From JBCDJG01 sp038748065 (lineage in GTDB: Bacteria; Pseudomonadota; Gammaproteobacteria; Pseudomonadales; Halieaceae), in contig JBCDJG010000003.1 of assembly GCA_038748065.1 (NCBI GenBank), forward strand, positions 62,001 to 126,000: a DNA stretch of 64,000 bases. The letters are read 5' to 3'. Position numbers and translations under genes: made by a program. Positions 15,631-24,589 of this stretch are shown here, piece by piece. Position 1 is the first letter of the stretch, and every line of letters starts with the position of its first letter. The notes beneath the pieces were generated by a model that saw only the letters and a program-made list of their open reading frames with translations, was not told the DNA's origin and ran no database searches.

Positions 15631-16648
15631 TCAGGTCCGAGGCGAAGACATTGACGCTGTCCTCCAGGCTCTCGATCTGCCGGGCGATATCCAGCGAAGC
15701 GACCGCCTGGTCTATCGTCTCGGCCAGCGAGCAGTTGTCGCCGCGACTGCGGCGCTCGATGCAATCCAGCTTACCTTGCATGGCTTCCCGGTTGTCTTCC
15801 AGCGCGGCTAGCGTCTGTTCGCGGCCGCGAATATCGCGCTCCAGGGCGGTGATCTGCGCTCGCTTACCCTCAATCTCCACGGTGGTGTCCTGGGTCAGCC
15901 GCTGCCACCAGTTGCGCTGATCCAGCGTGTTGAGCTCGCGCACGGCGCTTCCCCGTTCCGCCCGCAAGCGATTGAGCTCACCTCGCTCGATATCCCGGGC
16001 CCGCTCATTCACTGCGAGCGCCGCGTTGGTCTCGTCGGTATCTGCGGCCAGTTGCAGCCGCAGGCCGGCCTTCGAGCTGATCTGGTTCAACTCACCTTCA
16101 AAAGCTCTCACCGAGGCGTGATTGGCGGCTTCGCTTTGCTTCAGGAACACCGCATCGGCCCAGCCGCTGGCCAAGACCATAAATACCAGTAGGAAGCGCA
16201 CGATGACGGTGACCGCAAAAATCCTCCACAGCCTGCTGAACATGGCGGCGTTCGCAGCAAAGTGCGCGATCAGCGTAGCGGTGCCCAGCAGGGAGAGCAG
16301 CAGGTTGAAGAAGGCGTGAGAAACGACCTCAAGCAGAATCTTCTGGATGGCCAGGGAGCCCATGGCGATTAGCATGACACCAGAGAAACGCTCAATCAGA
16401 TCGTTGACCGGATCCAACAGCTCGCCTACGGTAAAGGTCAGAACGACGGCATCGAGTTCAGTACCCTGCAATACCGATACCAGGGCGTTGATGGAGCGCG
16501 CGGTGGCATAAATTGCGCCGGAGCCCACCAAGGCGCCATCGAGGTAGTCCATGGACTGGCTGTCGAGAGCGCCCGTCCAGGCCAAGGCTGCGGCGAGTGT
16601 CACGATCGCGATCAGCCACGCCATCCGTGACCGCGTAAACTCAGCCAC
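15539..16648 (-). CDS. Multi-pass membrane protein with long periplasmic or cytoplasmic coiled coil
   Basis: I do not recognise a named family. The 369 residues contain hydrophobic segments near 9-27, 90-108, 113-133 and 143-163, a long charged coiled coil around 175-310 (EGELNQISSKAGLRLQLAAD, RDIERGELNRLRAERGSAVR, KRAQITALERDIRGREQTLA), and a C-terminal hydrophobic helix (VLLKSVLFPLLFLYLLLRLA). A CIERRSRGDNC segment gives two cysteines. The shape suggests a membrane-tethered scaffold or sensor. It converges on the YaaW-like gene (92-base antiparallel overlap) and is divergent from the TRAP operon. Confidence 0.7.
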   Translation of the reverse strand: MAEFTRSRMAWLIAIVTLAAALAWTGALDSQSMDYLDGALVGSGAIYATARSINALVSVLQGTELDAVVLTFTVGELLDPVNDLIERFSGVMLIAMGSLAIQKILLEVVSHAFFNLLLSLLGTATLIAHFAANAAMFSRLWRIFAVTVIVRFLLVFMVLASGWADAVFLKQSEAANHASVRAFEGELNQISSKAGLRLQLAADTDETNAALAVNERARDIERGELNRLRAERGSAVRELNTLDQRNWWQRLTQDTTVEIEGKRAQITALERDIRGREQTLAALEDNREAMQGKLDCIERRSRGDNCSLAETIDQAVASLDIARQIESLEDSVNVFASDLINLLMSVLLKSVLFPLLFLYLLLRLAGRLL

Positions 16649-16809
16649 GATGCGCTGCCTCTTGCAAAGGGCTCCGAACCTGCCTGCGATCTGCGCTGAC
16701 GGCTTGATTCACCATGGCAGGCAGTGAAGCACAAAGCTTTATCGCTTAATAGTATTGGCATTCTCCGCTGACCGTGTAAGCTGTGCCCTTCCTTGAGAGA
16801 TATTTTGAT

Positions 16810-17325
16810 ATGAAGGTAATTCGGTGGTACGTCAGGGTGGTGGATGCGGTGAACTACCGCCTCGGCCGCCTGGTGATGTACGGGATCTTTGTGATGATGG
16901 CCATCCTGCTCTGGTCATCCATCTCCAAGACCTTCTTCATGCCTTCGCTGTGGACGCTGGAGATGGCGCAGTTTGCAATGGTGTCCTATTACATCCTGGG
17001 CGGGCCCTATGCCATGCAGATGGGCTCGAACGTGCGCATGGACCTGCTCTACGGCAACTGGAGCCTGAAGAAGAAGGCCTGGTTCGACGCCTGCACCGTG
17101 TTTTTTCTCATTTTCTACCTTGGGGTCTTGTTGTACGGGGCTATCGATAGCACCCAGTACGCCATCGAGTACAAGGAGCGCAGCTATTCAGCCTGGCGGC
17201 CCTATATGTGGCCGATCAAGGTCATCACCGTGATTGGCTTTGTGCTGATGCTGCTGCAGTCGGTGTCGGAGCTGTTCAAGGACATCGCTCGCATCCGCGG
17301 CGAGGAGCTGGTGGCGCCGCAATGA
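16810..17325 (+). CDS. TRAP transporter small permease (DctQ family)
   Basis: I choose ATG 16810 (MKVIRWYVRVVDAVNYRLG) because GAGAGA lies 10-15 bases upstream; a GTG at 16783 is in frame but has no such signal. The 171 residues form four membrane helices with the DctQ pattern: an N-terminal amphipathic segment, VMMAILLWSSISKTFF, TLEMAQFAMVSYYILGGPYA, and WRPYMWPIKVITVIGFVLML. It forms the membrane complex with the large permease and is needed for Na+-driven uptake by tripartite ATP-independent transporters. First gene of a Q-M-P operon; the ATGA overlap with the next gene indicates coupled translation. Confidence 0.9.
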   Translation: MKVIRWYVRVVDAVNYRLGRLVMYGIFVMMAILLWSSISKTFFMPSLWTLEMAQFAMVSYYILGGPYAMQMGSNVRMDLLYGNWSLKKKAWFDACTVFFLIFYLGVLLYGAIDSTQYAIEYKERSYSAWRPYMWPIKVITVIGFVLMLLQSVSELFKDIARIRGEELVAPQ

Positions 17326-18644
17326 GCTACGAGATGATCGCCATTCTGATGTTCTCGTCCATGATGCTGATGCTCATGACGGGGCAGCGGGTGTTTGGCG
17401 CGATAGGCGCCGTGGCTGCCGTGGCCGCGCTGACCCTGTGGGGCACCGGCGGTTCTGACCTGCCATTCTCGGCGGCGATGAAGCTTATGAAGTGGTATCC
17501 GCTGCTCACCCTGCCCATGTTCATTTTCATGGGCTACATCTTGTCTGAGTCGCGTATTGCCGACGACCTTTACCAGATGTTTCACGTGTGGATGGGCAAC
17601 ATCAATGGTGGCCTGGCCATTGGTACGATTGGCCTGATGGTGCTGGTCTCGGCAATGAATGGTCTCTCGGTGGCGGGCATGGCTATTGGCGCCACTATCG
17701 CCTTGCCCGAACTGCTGCGGCGGGGTTACGACAAGCGAATGGTCACCGGCGTGGTGCAGGCCGGCTCTTCGTTAGGCATCCTGGTGCCGCCCTCGGTGGT
17801 GCTGGTGCTCTACGCCATGATCGCGCGCCAGCCCGTGGGGCAGCTGTGGCTGGCCGGCGTCTTCCCAGGGCTGGTGATGGCGGCCTTGTTCATTTGCTAC
17901 ATCGCCATCCGCTGCAAGCTGCAGCCGGAGTTGGGCCCGGCGCTGAAGGAAGAAGAGCGCGACGTAACCACTGCGGAGAAGCTGAGGCTGCTGCGCGCCG
18001 GGCTTTTGCCGATTGCTATCTTCGCCGCCATGATGGTGCCCTTTGTCAACGGCTGGACCAGTCTGGTAGAGAGCTCGGCCATTGGTGCGCTGACGGCCTT
18101 TGTTGCCGCGGTGCTGAAGGGGCGCATGAACAAGGAAGTGTTCGAGAACTCAGTGCGCAACACGCTGGGCATCTCCTGCATGTTCATGTGGATCATACTG
18201 GCTGCCCTGTGTTTTGGCGCTGTATTTGACGGCCTCGGCGCGGTGAAGGCCATCGAGGCCCTGTTCACGGAACAGCTCGGACTCAGCCCCTGGACCATCC
18301 TCATCCTGATGCAGCTGTCCTTTTTGGTCATGGGGACCTTTCTGGATGACACGGCCATGCTGGTGATCGTGGCGCCTCTGTATGTGCCTCTGGTGAGCGC
18401 GCTGGGCTTCGACCTGGTTTGGTATGGCGTGCTGTATACCATCACCACGCAAATCGCCTACATGACGCCGCCCTTCGGCTACAATCTATTTTTGATGCGA
18501 GCCATGGCGCCGCCGGAAATTACCCTGCGCGATATCTATGCGTCCATCACGCCCTTCGTGGCAGTGATGGTATTGGCCCTGGCCCTGGTGATGCTGTTCC
18601 CGCAGCTCGCCCTGTGGCTGCCCGCCACCGTTTATGGCAACTGA
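17322..18644 (+). CDS. TRAP transporter large permease (DctM family)
   Basis: A 440-residue polytopic protein starting at ATG 17322 in the ATGA overlap with the small permease. The DctM signature is clear: TGQRVFGAIGAVAAV near the start, GMAIGATIALPELLRRGYDK, QAGSSLGILVPPSVVLVLYA, the second repeat LMQLSFLVMGTFLDDTAMLV, and PLYVPLVSALGFDLVWYGVL, then QIAYMTPPFGYNLFLMRAMA near the C-terminus. DctM forms the elevator-type sodium-coupled transport path. The frame is open upstream to 17208 but that part is a shadow of the small permease gene. The substrate is set by the binding protein. Confidence 0.93.
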   Translation: MSYEMIAILMFSSMMLMLMTGQRVFGAIGAVAAVAALTLWGTGGSDLPFSAAMKLMKWYPLLTLPMFIFMGYILSESRIADDLYQMFHVWMGNINGGLAIGTIGLMVLVSAMNGLSVAGMAIGATIALPELLRRGYDKRMVTGVVQAGSSLGILVPPSVVLVLYAMIARQPVGQLWLAGVFPGLVMAALFICYIAIRCKLQPELGPALKEEERDVTTAEKLRLLRAGLLPIAIFAAMMVPFVNGWTSLVESSAIGALTAFVAAVLKGRMNKEVFENSVRNTLGISCMFMWIILAALCFGAVFDGLGAVKAIEALFTEQLGLSPWTILILMQLSFLVMGTFLDDTAMLVIVAPLYVPLVSALGFDLVWYGVLYTITTQIAYMTPPFGYNLFLMRAMAPPEITLRDIYASITPFVAVMVLALALVMLFPQLALWLPATVYGN

Positions 18645-18665
18645 TTTACTCACAAGGAGAGAGCT

Positions 18666-19709
18666 ATGACCACGAGAAGGGATTTTATCAGCAAGGCAGG
18701 CATGGGCTTGGCCGGCGCCGCAGTAGCGGCTCCCGCGGTGCACGCCCAGAGCAAAACCACTATCAAGTGGCGCCTGCAAACCTATGCGGGCGCTGCGCTA
18801 GCTGAGCATGTGGTCAAACCCGCGGTAGACTCTTTCAACAAGGTGGCGGGCTCTGACATGCAGATTGAGCTGTTTTATGCCGACCAACTCGTGCCAACGG
18901 GTGAACTGTTTCGCGCTGTGCAAAAGGGCACGATTGATGCAGTGCAATCGGATGATGACTCCATGGCCTCACCGACGGACGTCGCAGTCTTCGGCGGCTA
19001 CTTCCCTTTTGCCAGCCGCTACTCGCTGGATGTGCCGGTCTTGTTTAACCAGTACGGCTTGAATGAAATCTGGGATGCCGAGTACGCCAAGGTCGGCGTC
19101 AAGCACTTAAGCGCTGGCGCCTGGGACCCATGCCATTTCGCCACGAAAGACCCCATTCGTAGCCTGGCGGACCTCAAGGGCAAGCGCGTATTTACCTTTC
19201 CCACCGCTGGCCGTTTTCTCGCCCAATTCGGCGTGGTGCCCGTCACGCTGCCCTGGGAAGATATCGAAGTGGCGGTGCAGACCGGTGAGCTCGACGGTGT
19301 CGCCTGGAGCGGCATTACCGAGGACTACACTGTCGGCTGGGCCGATGTGACCAATTACTTCCTCACCAACAATATCTCAGGCGCCTGGGCCGGCTCATTC
19401 TTTGCCAACATGGAGCAGTACGAGAAGCTGCCTGATCGCATGAAGGAATTGCTCTCCTTGACCATGGACAGCTCCCACTACTATCGCCAGTGGTGGTACT
19501 GGGGCGGTGAGGCCTCACTGCGCGTCAACGGCACAAAGATGGAGCTCACCAGCATTCCCGATGAGGAGTGGGCCACCGTTGAGGCCGCCGCGGTGAAGTT
19601 CTGGGATCAGATTGCGTCTGAGTCAGAGACCAAGAAGAAGGTGGTCGATATCTTCAAGCAGTACAACGCGGACATGCAAAAGGCCGGGCGGCCGTATCGA
19701 TACAGCTAG
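18666..19709 (+). CDS. TRAP transporter substrate-binding protein (DctP family), Tat-exported
   Basis: A 347-residue periplasmic binding protein. MTTRRDFISKAGMGLAGAAV is a twin-arginine signal (RR at 4-5, cleavage near VHAQ), unusual but known for TRAP binding proteins. The mature part begins TTIKWRLQTYAGAALAEHV, and the DctP core is recognised by LFRAVQKGTIDAVQSD, LKGKRVFTFPTAGRFLAQFG and VAVQTGELDGVAWSGI. The usual ligand-anchoring Arg is likely the one in KGKRVF. The Trp-rich pocket (AWSG, QWWYWGGEAS) resembles TAXI/DctP proteins for 2-oxo acids and lactate, but the ligand cannot be named. It follows the large permease by 21 bases with AAGGAGAG before the ATG. Confidence 0.92.
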   Translation: MTTRRDFISKAGMGLAGAAVAAPAVHAQSKTTIKWRLQTYAGAALAEHVVKPAVDSFNKVAGSDMQIELFYADQLVPTGELFRAVQKGTIDAVQSDDDSMASPTDVAVFGGYFPFASRYSLDVPVLFNQYGLNEIWDAEYAKVGVKHLSAGAWDPCHFATKDPIRSLADLKGKRVFTFPTAGRFLAQFGVVPVTLPWEDIEVAVQTGELDGVAWSGITEDYTVGWADVTNYFLTNNISGAWAGSFFANMEQYEKLPDRMKELLSLTMDSSHYYRQWWYWGGEASLRVNGTKMELTSIPDEEWATVEAAAVKFWDQIASESETKKKVVDIFKQYNADMQKAGRPYRYS

Positions 19710-20060
19710 GGGTGCCGCCGCTACCCCTACGGCGCTGGTGCCGCCTGGGACAAAGGTGACGTCTGCGTTTGTGCTGGCGCCAGCGCCACTTTTCATAAGC
19801 TTGCAGCTATTGGTGCAAAAAAACGTATAAGAAACACTGTTTTTATACTGGCCTGAAAATCGCCCGTGTTCTAAGCTGTCGGACAGACGCCGAGCCCCCC
19901 CTGTCCATGTGTCATGCCACCTGGAATGGGTGCCCATAATATCCCTTGCTGTATCTATAAAGGCTTCGGTTGTGTGCCGCGACGGGCAGGTCCCGTGGGG
20001 TAACAGTGCCCCGGGCATAATAAGGAAGCGTAAAGCCATGCAGAGCAAGGCAGGGGTAGC
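19710..20060 (+). other. 351-base intergenic region before the RND exporter gene
   Basis: No convincing gene is present. A GC-rich perfect palindrome, GCTGGCGCCAGC near 19773-19784 followed by GCCACTTTT, may help terminate the TRAP operon, but the T run is weak. An inverted repeat lies at 19825-19848. Farther on, AAGGAAGCG precedes an ATG at 20038 that would encode an 8-residue peptide MQSKAGVA. The stop of that peptide overlaps the ATG of the next gene. Confidence 0.5.
19825..19848. promoter_or_regulatory. Inverted repeat, candidate operator upstream of the RND exporter
   Basis: The arms GTATAA (19825-19830) and TTATAC (19843-19848) are perfectly complementary, separated by 12 bases that can themselves pair partly (AAA with TTT). 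The sequence is AT-rich within a GC-rich genome and lies 213 bases before the exporter start. It could be a repressor operator or a weak hairpin. No regulator gene is adjacent. Confidence 0.35.
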
Positions 20061-23000
20061 ATGAGTGAGTTGAAGCGCGGTGAGGGCCGCACGGATGAAA
20101 TCCGTGCGCGCATGTTTTTCAGGGCGGTGACCAATCGGCCCAGGCTGACGGTGATCGTTTCACTGTTGCTTATTCTCGCGACCGCCGGCGGCCTTTCGCA
20201 GATCGTCAAAGACACCTCGGTCAAGGCGTTTATTCCACCTGAGCATCCTTCCCTGGTCTCCGATGCGCTGGCGGAAGAAGTGTTTGGCCTTTCGGATTCG
20301 TTAGCGGTGGCGCTGGTGGTGACTGACGGCGGCACCGTATTCCAACCAGAACTTATGGAAACGATCCGCACGCTGACGCAAGCGCTGGAAGAGATGCCCA
20401 ACGTGCGCGCGGAGCGGGTTGCCAGCCTGGCCACAGAATCCTCCATTCGCGGTGACGCAGGCGCGGTGGAAGTGGAGCCCTATATCCCGGCTGGGCGAGT
20501 TGATGAGGCAACGGCCCGCGACAGCGAGGCTCGCTTTGCCAATATGCTGCCGCACCAGAACGCCCTGGTCAGTGAGGATGGCAGCGCCGCGGTGATCATG
20601 GCAGAGCTGGCTGACGAAACCCTGGCCAGTGATACCTATGAGCTGGCACTGGAGGTCGCAAACGAATACGCTCGTGACGGCCTGGAGATTCACGTGGCAG
20701 GCCCGGGCGCGGTCAGCGGCTTTCTCAGCACCTATATCGACCGCGACGCCCGCAAGATGCAGCCTCTGGTGTTTGCGGTGGTGCTGCTGTTTATATACTT
20801 TGCCTTCCGCAGTCGCACGGCCATGCCCGGCCCGCTGCTGGTGGTTGCAGGTGCGGCCGGGGGTGGCATGGGCCTGATGGCCTGGGCGGGCGTGCCGTAC
20901 TATGCCATTACCAACGCGCTGCCCGTGGTGCTGGTGGCGGTGTCTGTCGCAGACTCCATCCACATTCTGACGGCCTATTACCAGCGCAGGGCTCTCCAGC
21001 AAGACGTCAACTGCCGCGAACTGGTTATCGAGGCGATGGTGGATATGTGGCGGCCGATAACGCTCACAACCATTACCACCATAGCGGGCTTTGTTGGCAT
21101 CTCGGTGATGTCCATCATGCCGCCCATCATTATGTTCGGCTGGTTTGCTGCGCTCGGCGTAGCGCTGGCCTGGTTTTTTTCGCTGTTTTCCCTGCCTAAC
21201 GTTCTGATACTGCTGGACCCCAAGCCGAGCCCAGCCTTCCGCTCCTGGGAGCACAACAAGGCCAGCCATCTCGGGCGGGCTCTGGCTCACATCGGTTCGG
21301 TATCTGCCCGCAACTACAAACTGGTGCTGACAATATTTGCCGCGTCACTGGTCATTGTGGCCTTCGGCGCCACCAAGCTGCGCATTGATCGCGCCCAGGT
21401 CGATAACTTCGCTCCCGATGAGCCGATTCGCATTGCCGACCAGGTCATTAATGAGATCTTTGCGGGCAGCGCCTTCCTTGATGTCATCGTCCAAACTGAT
21501 GAGGCAGAGGGCCTGCTCGATAACCGTCGCATGGAGAAGATCGTTGCGCTGCAGGCCTTTTACGAAGGCCTGCCCTATGTCGAGAAGACCATAGCGATTA
21601 CCGATTATCTGACGCTCCTGCATGGTGCCCTGGAGGAACTGCCGCCCGCGTCTCAGGAGGCGCGTGAGCTGCCAGTGGCTGACAACGCCATCGCGCAATA
21701 CCTGCTGGTCTATGAAGCCTCCGGCGACCCAACCGATCTCGAGGAAGAAATCGATACCGAATACCGCACGGCCATGATCCGCGGTGTCTTGAATGAACAG
21801 CACTTCAGCCTGAACCGCGGTACGGTATCGGCGCTGGAGGATTACATCGCGACCGAGTTTAACGAGCCGGGCATGCGTGCCATTCTCACCGGCGATGTCA
21901 ACGTGAGCTACCACTGGATGCGCAGTCTGCAGGCGTCTCATTTTGGTGGCGTGCTGCTTTCCCTGACCCTGGTGCTAGCCACCTCCATCATCGTCTTTCG
22001 CTCGGTGAGCACGGGCATCGTCGCTGTCATTCCCGTCAGTTTCACGGTGCTGTTGTTGTATGCGGCCATGGCGACGCTGGGCGTCTACCTGGAGCCCGCA
22101 TCCTCCATGTACGCAGCCATTGCCATTGGTGTTGGCATCGATTTTGCTATCCATTTGATCGACAAACTGCGCGAGGCGCTGGCTATCCACGACGAAGACA
22201 TCTACCTTGCGGTTGATCACGCCCTGCCGCTGACGGCGCGGGCCTGCTACTTCAATTCAGGGGCACTGGCCTTTGGCTTTGCTGTGCTGATGACCAGCGA
22301 GCTGCCAACGCTGCAGCGTTTCGGTGGGCTGGTCACGCTGGCGGCGTTGGGCAGCTATTTGATGGCCCTGGTGATTGTGCCGGCCATGTTCGCCGCCGGC
22401 CGGGCGATCAATCAGAAAACCTTCAGCTCAGCGCCCCGTATGGCGGGTAGCACCGCATTGGTCATTCTGCTCGCCTCCGCCGGCATGGTGTGGTCCTCCC
22501 AGAGCGCTGGTGCAACGGCCGAAGACAGCGCTGTGCTCGACGGAGAGGGTGTGGCACGCCAGGTCTATGAGCGTGAAGAGGGCAACGCCTCGCGGCGCGT
22601 GGTCGATATCGTGCTCACTGACCGTCGCGGCAAGACCCGCGAGCGCACCGCGCTGGTGCTGAAAACCAACAGCGGCAACGAACGCCTGACGCGCTTCACC
22701 TACCTGGCCCCCAAGTCTGTTAACGAGGTCACCTTCCTGAGCCAGGATCTGCTGGCGGCTAACGCGAGCGACAGCCGTTGGCTGTACCTGCCTGCCACGC
22801 GCAAGGTGCGGCGCATTCCCGCCTCGGATCGCGGCGATTATTTCCTTGGCACAGATTTCACCTACGAGGATATCCAGTCAGAGTTCAAGCTCTCGCTGGA
22901 TGACTATGACTTCGTGCTCGATAGCACCGAGGTTGTCGATGGCGTACCTGTCCATGCCTTCTCCGGCACGCCGAAAACTGAGGCTATCGCGAAAGAACTG

Positions 23001-23282
23001 GGCTATGGAGGCTTTAGTGCGCGGGTTAACGGCAATACCTGGCTGTTTCAGGAGGTGGCGTTTTTGGACATCGAGCGTGAGCCTCTGAAAACCGTAACTA
23101 TTCACAGCGCGGGCGAGTATGACGGTATCTGGTGTGCCACTGATATCCAGGTGGTCAATCACCAGACCGGCCATGAGACGCGCTTCAAGTACCAGCTGGT
23201 GGAGTACATGGGCGAGTTGCCCGCCGACGTTTTCGAGTCTGCCACGCTCAGCCGAGGCCTGCCCCCCGAGCTGTCGCCGTGA
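20061..23282 (+). CDS. RND/MMPL exporter fused to a LolA-like lipoprotein-sorting domain
   Basis: A 1073-residue protein. Residues ~15-790 are an MMPL/HpnN-type RND permease: helix near 28-50, a large periplasmic loop, then FAVVLLFIYFAFRSRTAMPG, a second loop, and SMYAAIAIGVGIDFAIHLID with the conserved GxGxDFAIH Asp near 694. Residues ~827-1073 are a LolA-like domain (VVDIVLTDRRGKTRERTALV, TFLSQDLLAANASDSRWLYL, RKVRRIPASDRGDYFLGTDF) normally made as a separate periplasmic protein. Between them, residues 794-820 look exactly like a signal peptide beginning with Met (MAGSTALVILLASAGMVWSS). A likely role is moving lipid from inner to outer membrane (inference). ATG 20061 has AGGGG at 20052-20056. 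Confidence 0.88.
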   Translation: MSELKRGEGRTDEIRARMFFRAVTNRPRLTVIVSLLLILATAGGLSQIVKDTSVKAFIPPEHPSLVSDALAEEVFGLSDSLAVALVVTDGGTVFQPELMETIRTLTQALEEMPNVRAERVASLATESSIRGDAGAVEVEPYIPAGRVDEATARDSEARFANMLPHQNALVSEDGSAAVIMAELADETLASDTYELALEVANEYARDGLEIHVAGPGAVSGFLSTYIDRDARKMQPLVFAVVLLFIYFAFRSRTAMPGPLLVVAGAAGGGMGLMAWAGVPYYAITNALPVVLVAVSVADSIHILTAYYQRRALQQDVNCRELVIEAMVDMWRPITLTTITTIAGFVGISVMSIMPPIIMFGWFAALGVALAWFFSLFSLPNVLILLDPKPSPAFRSWEHNKASHLGRALAHIGSVSARNYKLVLTIFAASLVIVAFGATKLRIDRAQVDNFAPDEPIRIADQVINEIFAGSAFLDVIVQTDEAEGLLDNRRMEKIVALQAFYEGLPYVEKTIAITDYLTLLHGALEELPPASQEARELPVADNAIAQYLLVYEASGDPTDLEEEIDTEYRTAMIRGVLNEQHFSLNRGTVSALEDYIATEFNEPGMRAILTGDVNVSYHWMRSLQASHFGGVLLSLTLVLATSIIVFRSVSTGIVAVIPVSFTVLLLYAAMATLGVYLEPASSMYAAIAIGVGIDFAIHLIDKLREALAIHDEDIYLAVDHALPLTARACYFNSGALAFGFAVLMTSELPTLQRFGGLVTLAALGSYLMALVIVPAMFAAGRAINQKTFSSAPRMAGSTALVILLASAGMVWSSQSAGATAEDSAVLDGEGVARQVYEREEGNASRRVVDIVLTDRRGKTRERTALVLKTNSGNERLTRFTYLAPKSVNEVTFLSQDLLAANASDSRWLYLPATRKVRRIPASDRGDYFLGTDFTYEDIQSEFKLSLDDYDFVLDSTEVVDGVPVHAFSGTPKTEAIAKELGYGGFSARVNGNTWLFQEVAFLDIEREPLKTVTIHSAGEYDGIWCATDIQVVNHQTGHETRFKYQLVEYMGELPADVFESATLSRGLPPELSP

Positions 23283-24589
23283 TCCGTTCAACGCTTGCAG
23301 GCGGCCTCCTGATAGCCGCCATGGCCCCTCTTGTGGTAGCAGATTCGATCAGCGTCGAAATCCCTGTCGACCTGAGCCTTGGCGTGGGCACGGAGGATGG
23401 CGACATCATGCAGCTGCAGTTCGAGTCCGAGCCGCGCCTTGAGTGGCGACTGGGCAACGGGGGCGAACTGGTTGCGGCTGCGCGTTTGCGTCTTGATGCT
23501 GAGGACGAACTGGAGCCAGATGAACCCGAGTTTGAGAACTACTCGTCCATTTCCAAGCCCATCACGCTCGGCGATGCGGGCACCCTTGAGCTGCGCGATG
23601 TTTATTACGAGCACCGTCTGGATGCGGGCCTGGTGCGCCTCGGCAAGCAACAGATTGTCTGGGGCAGCCTGGACGGATTGAAGATCCTCGATGTGGTGAA
23701 TCCGCAAACCTTCCGGGAGTTCATTCTCGATGACCTGGGTAACTCGCGCATTCCACTGTGGAGCGCCTATACCGACCTGACAATCGGCAACTGGCGCGCC
23801 GAGTTCACCTGGATTCCGGATATCACCAGCCACGATATACCCGAGGCTGGCGCCTGGTTCGAGCTTACAGCGCCGCGCTTCCGCTTTGGCACACCCGTCG
23901 ATGCTGGCGGCGGCCGCCTGCCCGGCACGACCGACCGCGATGCTGACTGGTGGGACGACAGCGCCTTTGGTATGCGCTTGTCCACCATGGTTGGAGGGGT
24001 CGACATCAGTGCCCAGGCCTACACCGGCCGCGATCACGAGCCACTGGGCCGGGTCAGCAACGCACGCGGCCTGCTGCGCGTAGAGCGTTTTTATGAGCGA
24101 CGCGAGGTGTTTGGTGCGGCGGCCGAGGCCTCGCTGGGATCGGTAGTCTTACGCGGTGAGTTTTCCTACCAGCCCGATCGCACCTTCAACACCCGGGGCG
24201 CCCTCGGCCTCAATACGGTGGAGTTGGACCAGACAACGGTCGGCGTCGGCGCCGATATCGACTTGCCATTCAACATCCTGAGCAACGTGCAGTTTGTGCT
24301 GGACACCATTGCAGACGCTCCGGCCGCGCTGGTGCGCCCCGACGAGGACCAGATTCTCACGGTCTTCCTGCGCCGGCAGTTCATCTACGATACGTTACGC
24401 ACCGAGTTTCGCTGGTATCACTCCCTCACCGACTACGACGACACCGTGGTACTCACCGGTCGATACGAACTGGCGGATAACACCAGCATCTACCTGTCGG
24501 GCGAGTGGTTCAGTGGCTCTCGGGAGGGCCTATTCGGCCAGTTCAATGATCGCGACCGTATTTACGCGGGCATTACGCACTACTTCTAG
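23279..24589 (+). CDS. DUF1302-like outer-membrane beta-barrel protein
   Basis: A 436-residue protein with signal peptide (MIRSTLAGGLLIAAMAPLVV, cleavage near VAD) and amphipathic beta-strand repeats through to a C-terminal aromatic, DRDRIYAGITHYF, the outer-membrane insertion signal. The pattern SRIPLWSAYTDLTIGNWRAE, GLVRLGKQQIVWGSLDGLKI and the NPQTFREFILDDLG turn match the DUF1302 family. Such proteins are commonly encoded beside MMPL/RND exporters and LolA-like proteins and are thought to complete lipid or hydrophobic-compound traffic at the outer membrane. The GTG start overlaps the exporter stop by 4 bases, so both are made together. Confidence 0.82.
   Translation: MIRSTLAGGLLIAAMAPLVVADSISVEIPVDLSLGVGTEDGDIMQLQFESEPRLEWRLGNGGELVAAARLRLDAEDELEPDEPEFENYSSISKPITLGDAGTLELRDVYYEHRLDAGLVRLGKQQIVWGSLDGLKILDVVNPQTFREFILDDLGNSRIPLWSAYTDLTIGNWRAEFTWIPDITSHDIPEAGAWFELTAPRFRFGTPVDAGGGRLPGTTDRDADWWDDSAFGMRLSTMVGGVDISAQAYTGRDHEPLGRVSNARGLLRVERFYERREVFGAAAEASLGSVVLRGEFSYQPDRTFNTRGALGLNTVELDQTTVGVGADIDLPFNILSNVQFVLDTIADAPAALVRPDEDQILTVFLRRQFIYDTLRTEFRWYHSLTDYDDTVVLTGRYELADNTSIYLSGEWFSGSREGLFGQFNDRDRIYAGITHYF

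Noticed and set aside
20301..21290. A 329-residue minus-strand open frame inside the RND exporter
   Set aside because: It is rich in Arg, His and Gln, has no family pattern, and lies opposite a clear RND protein; a codon-bias shadow.
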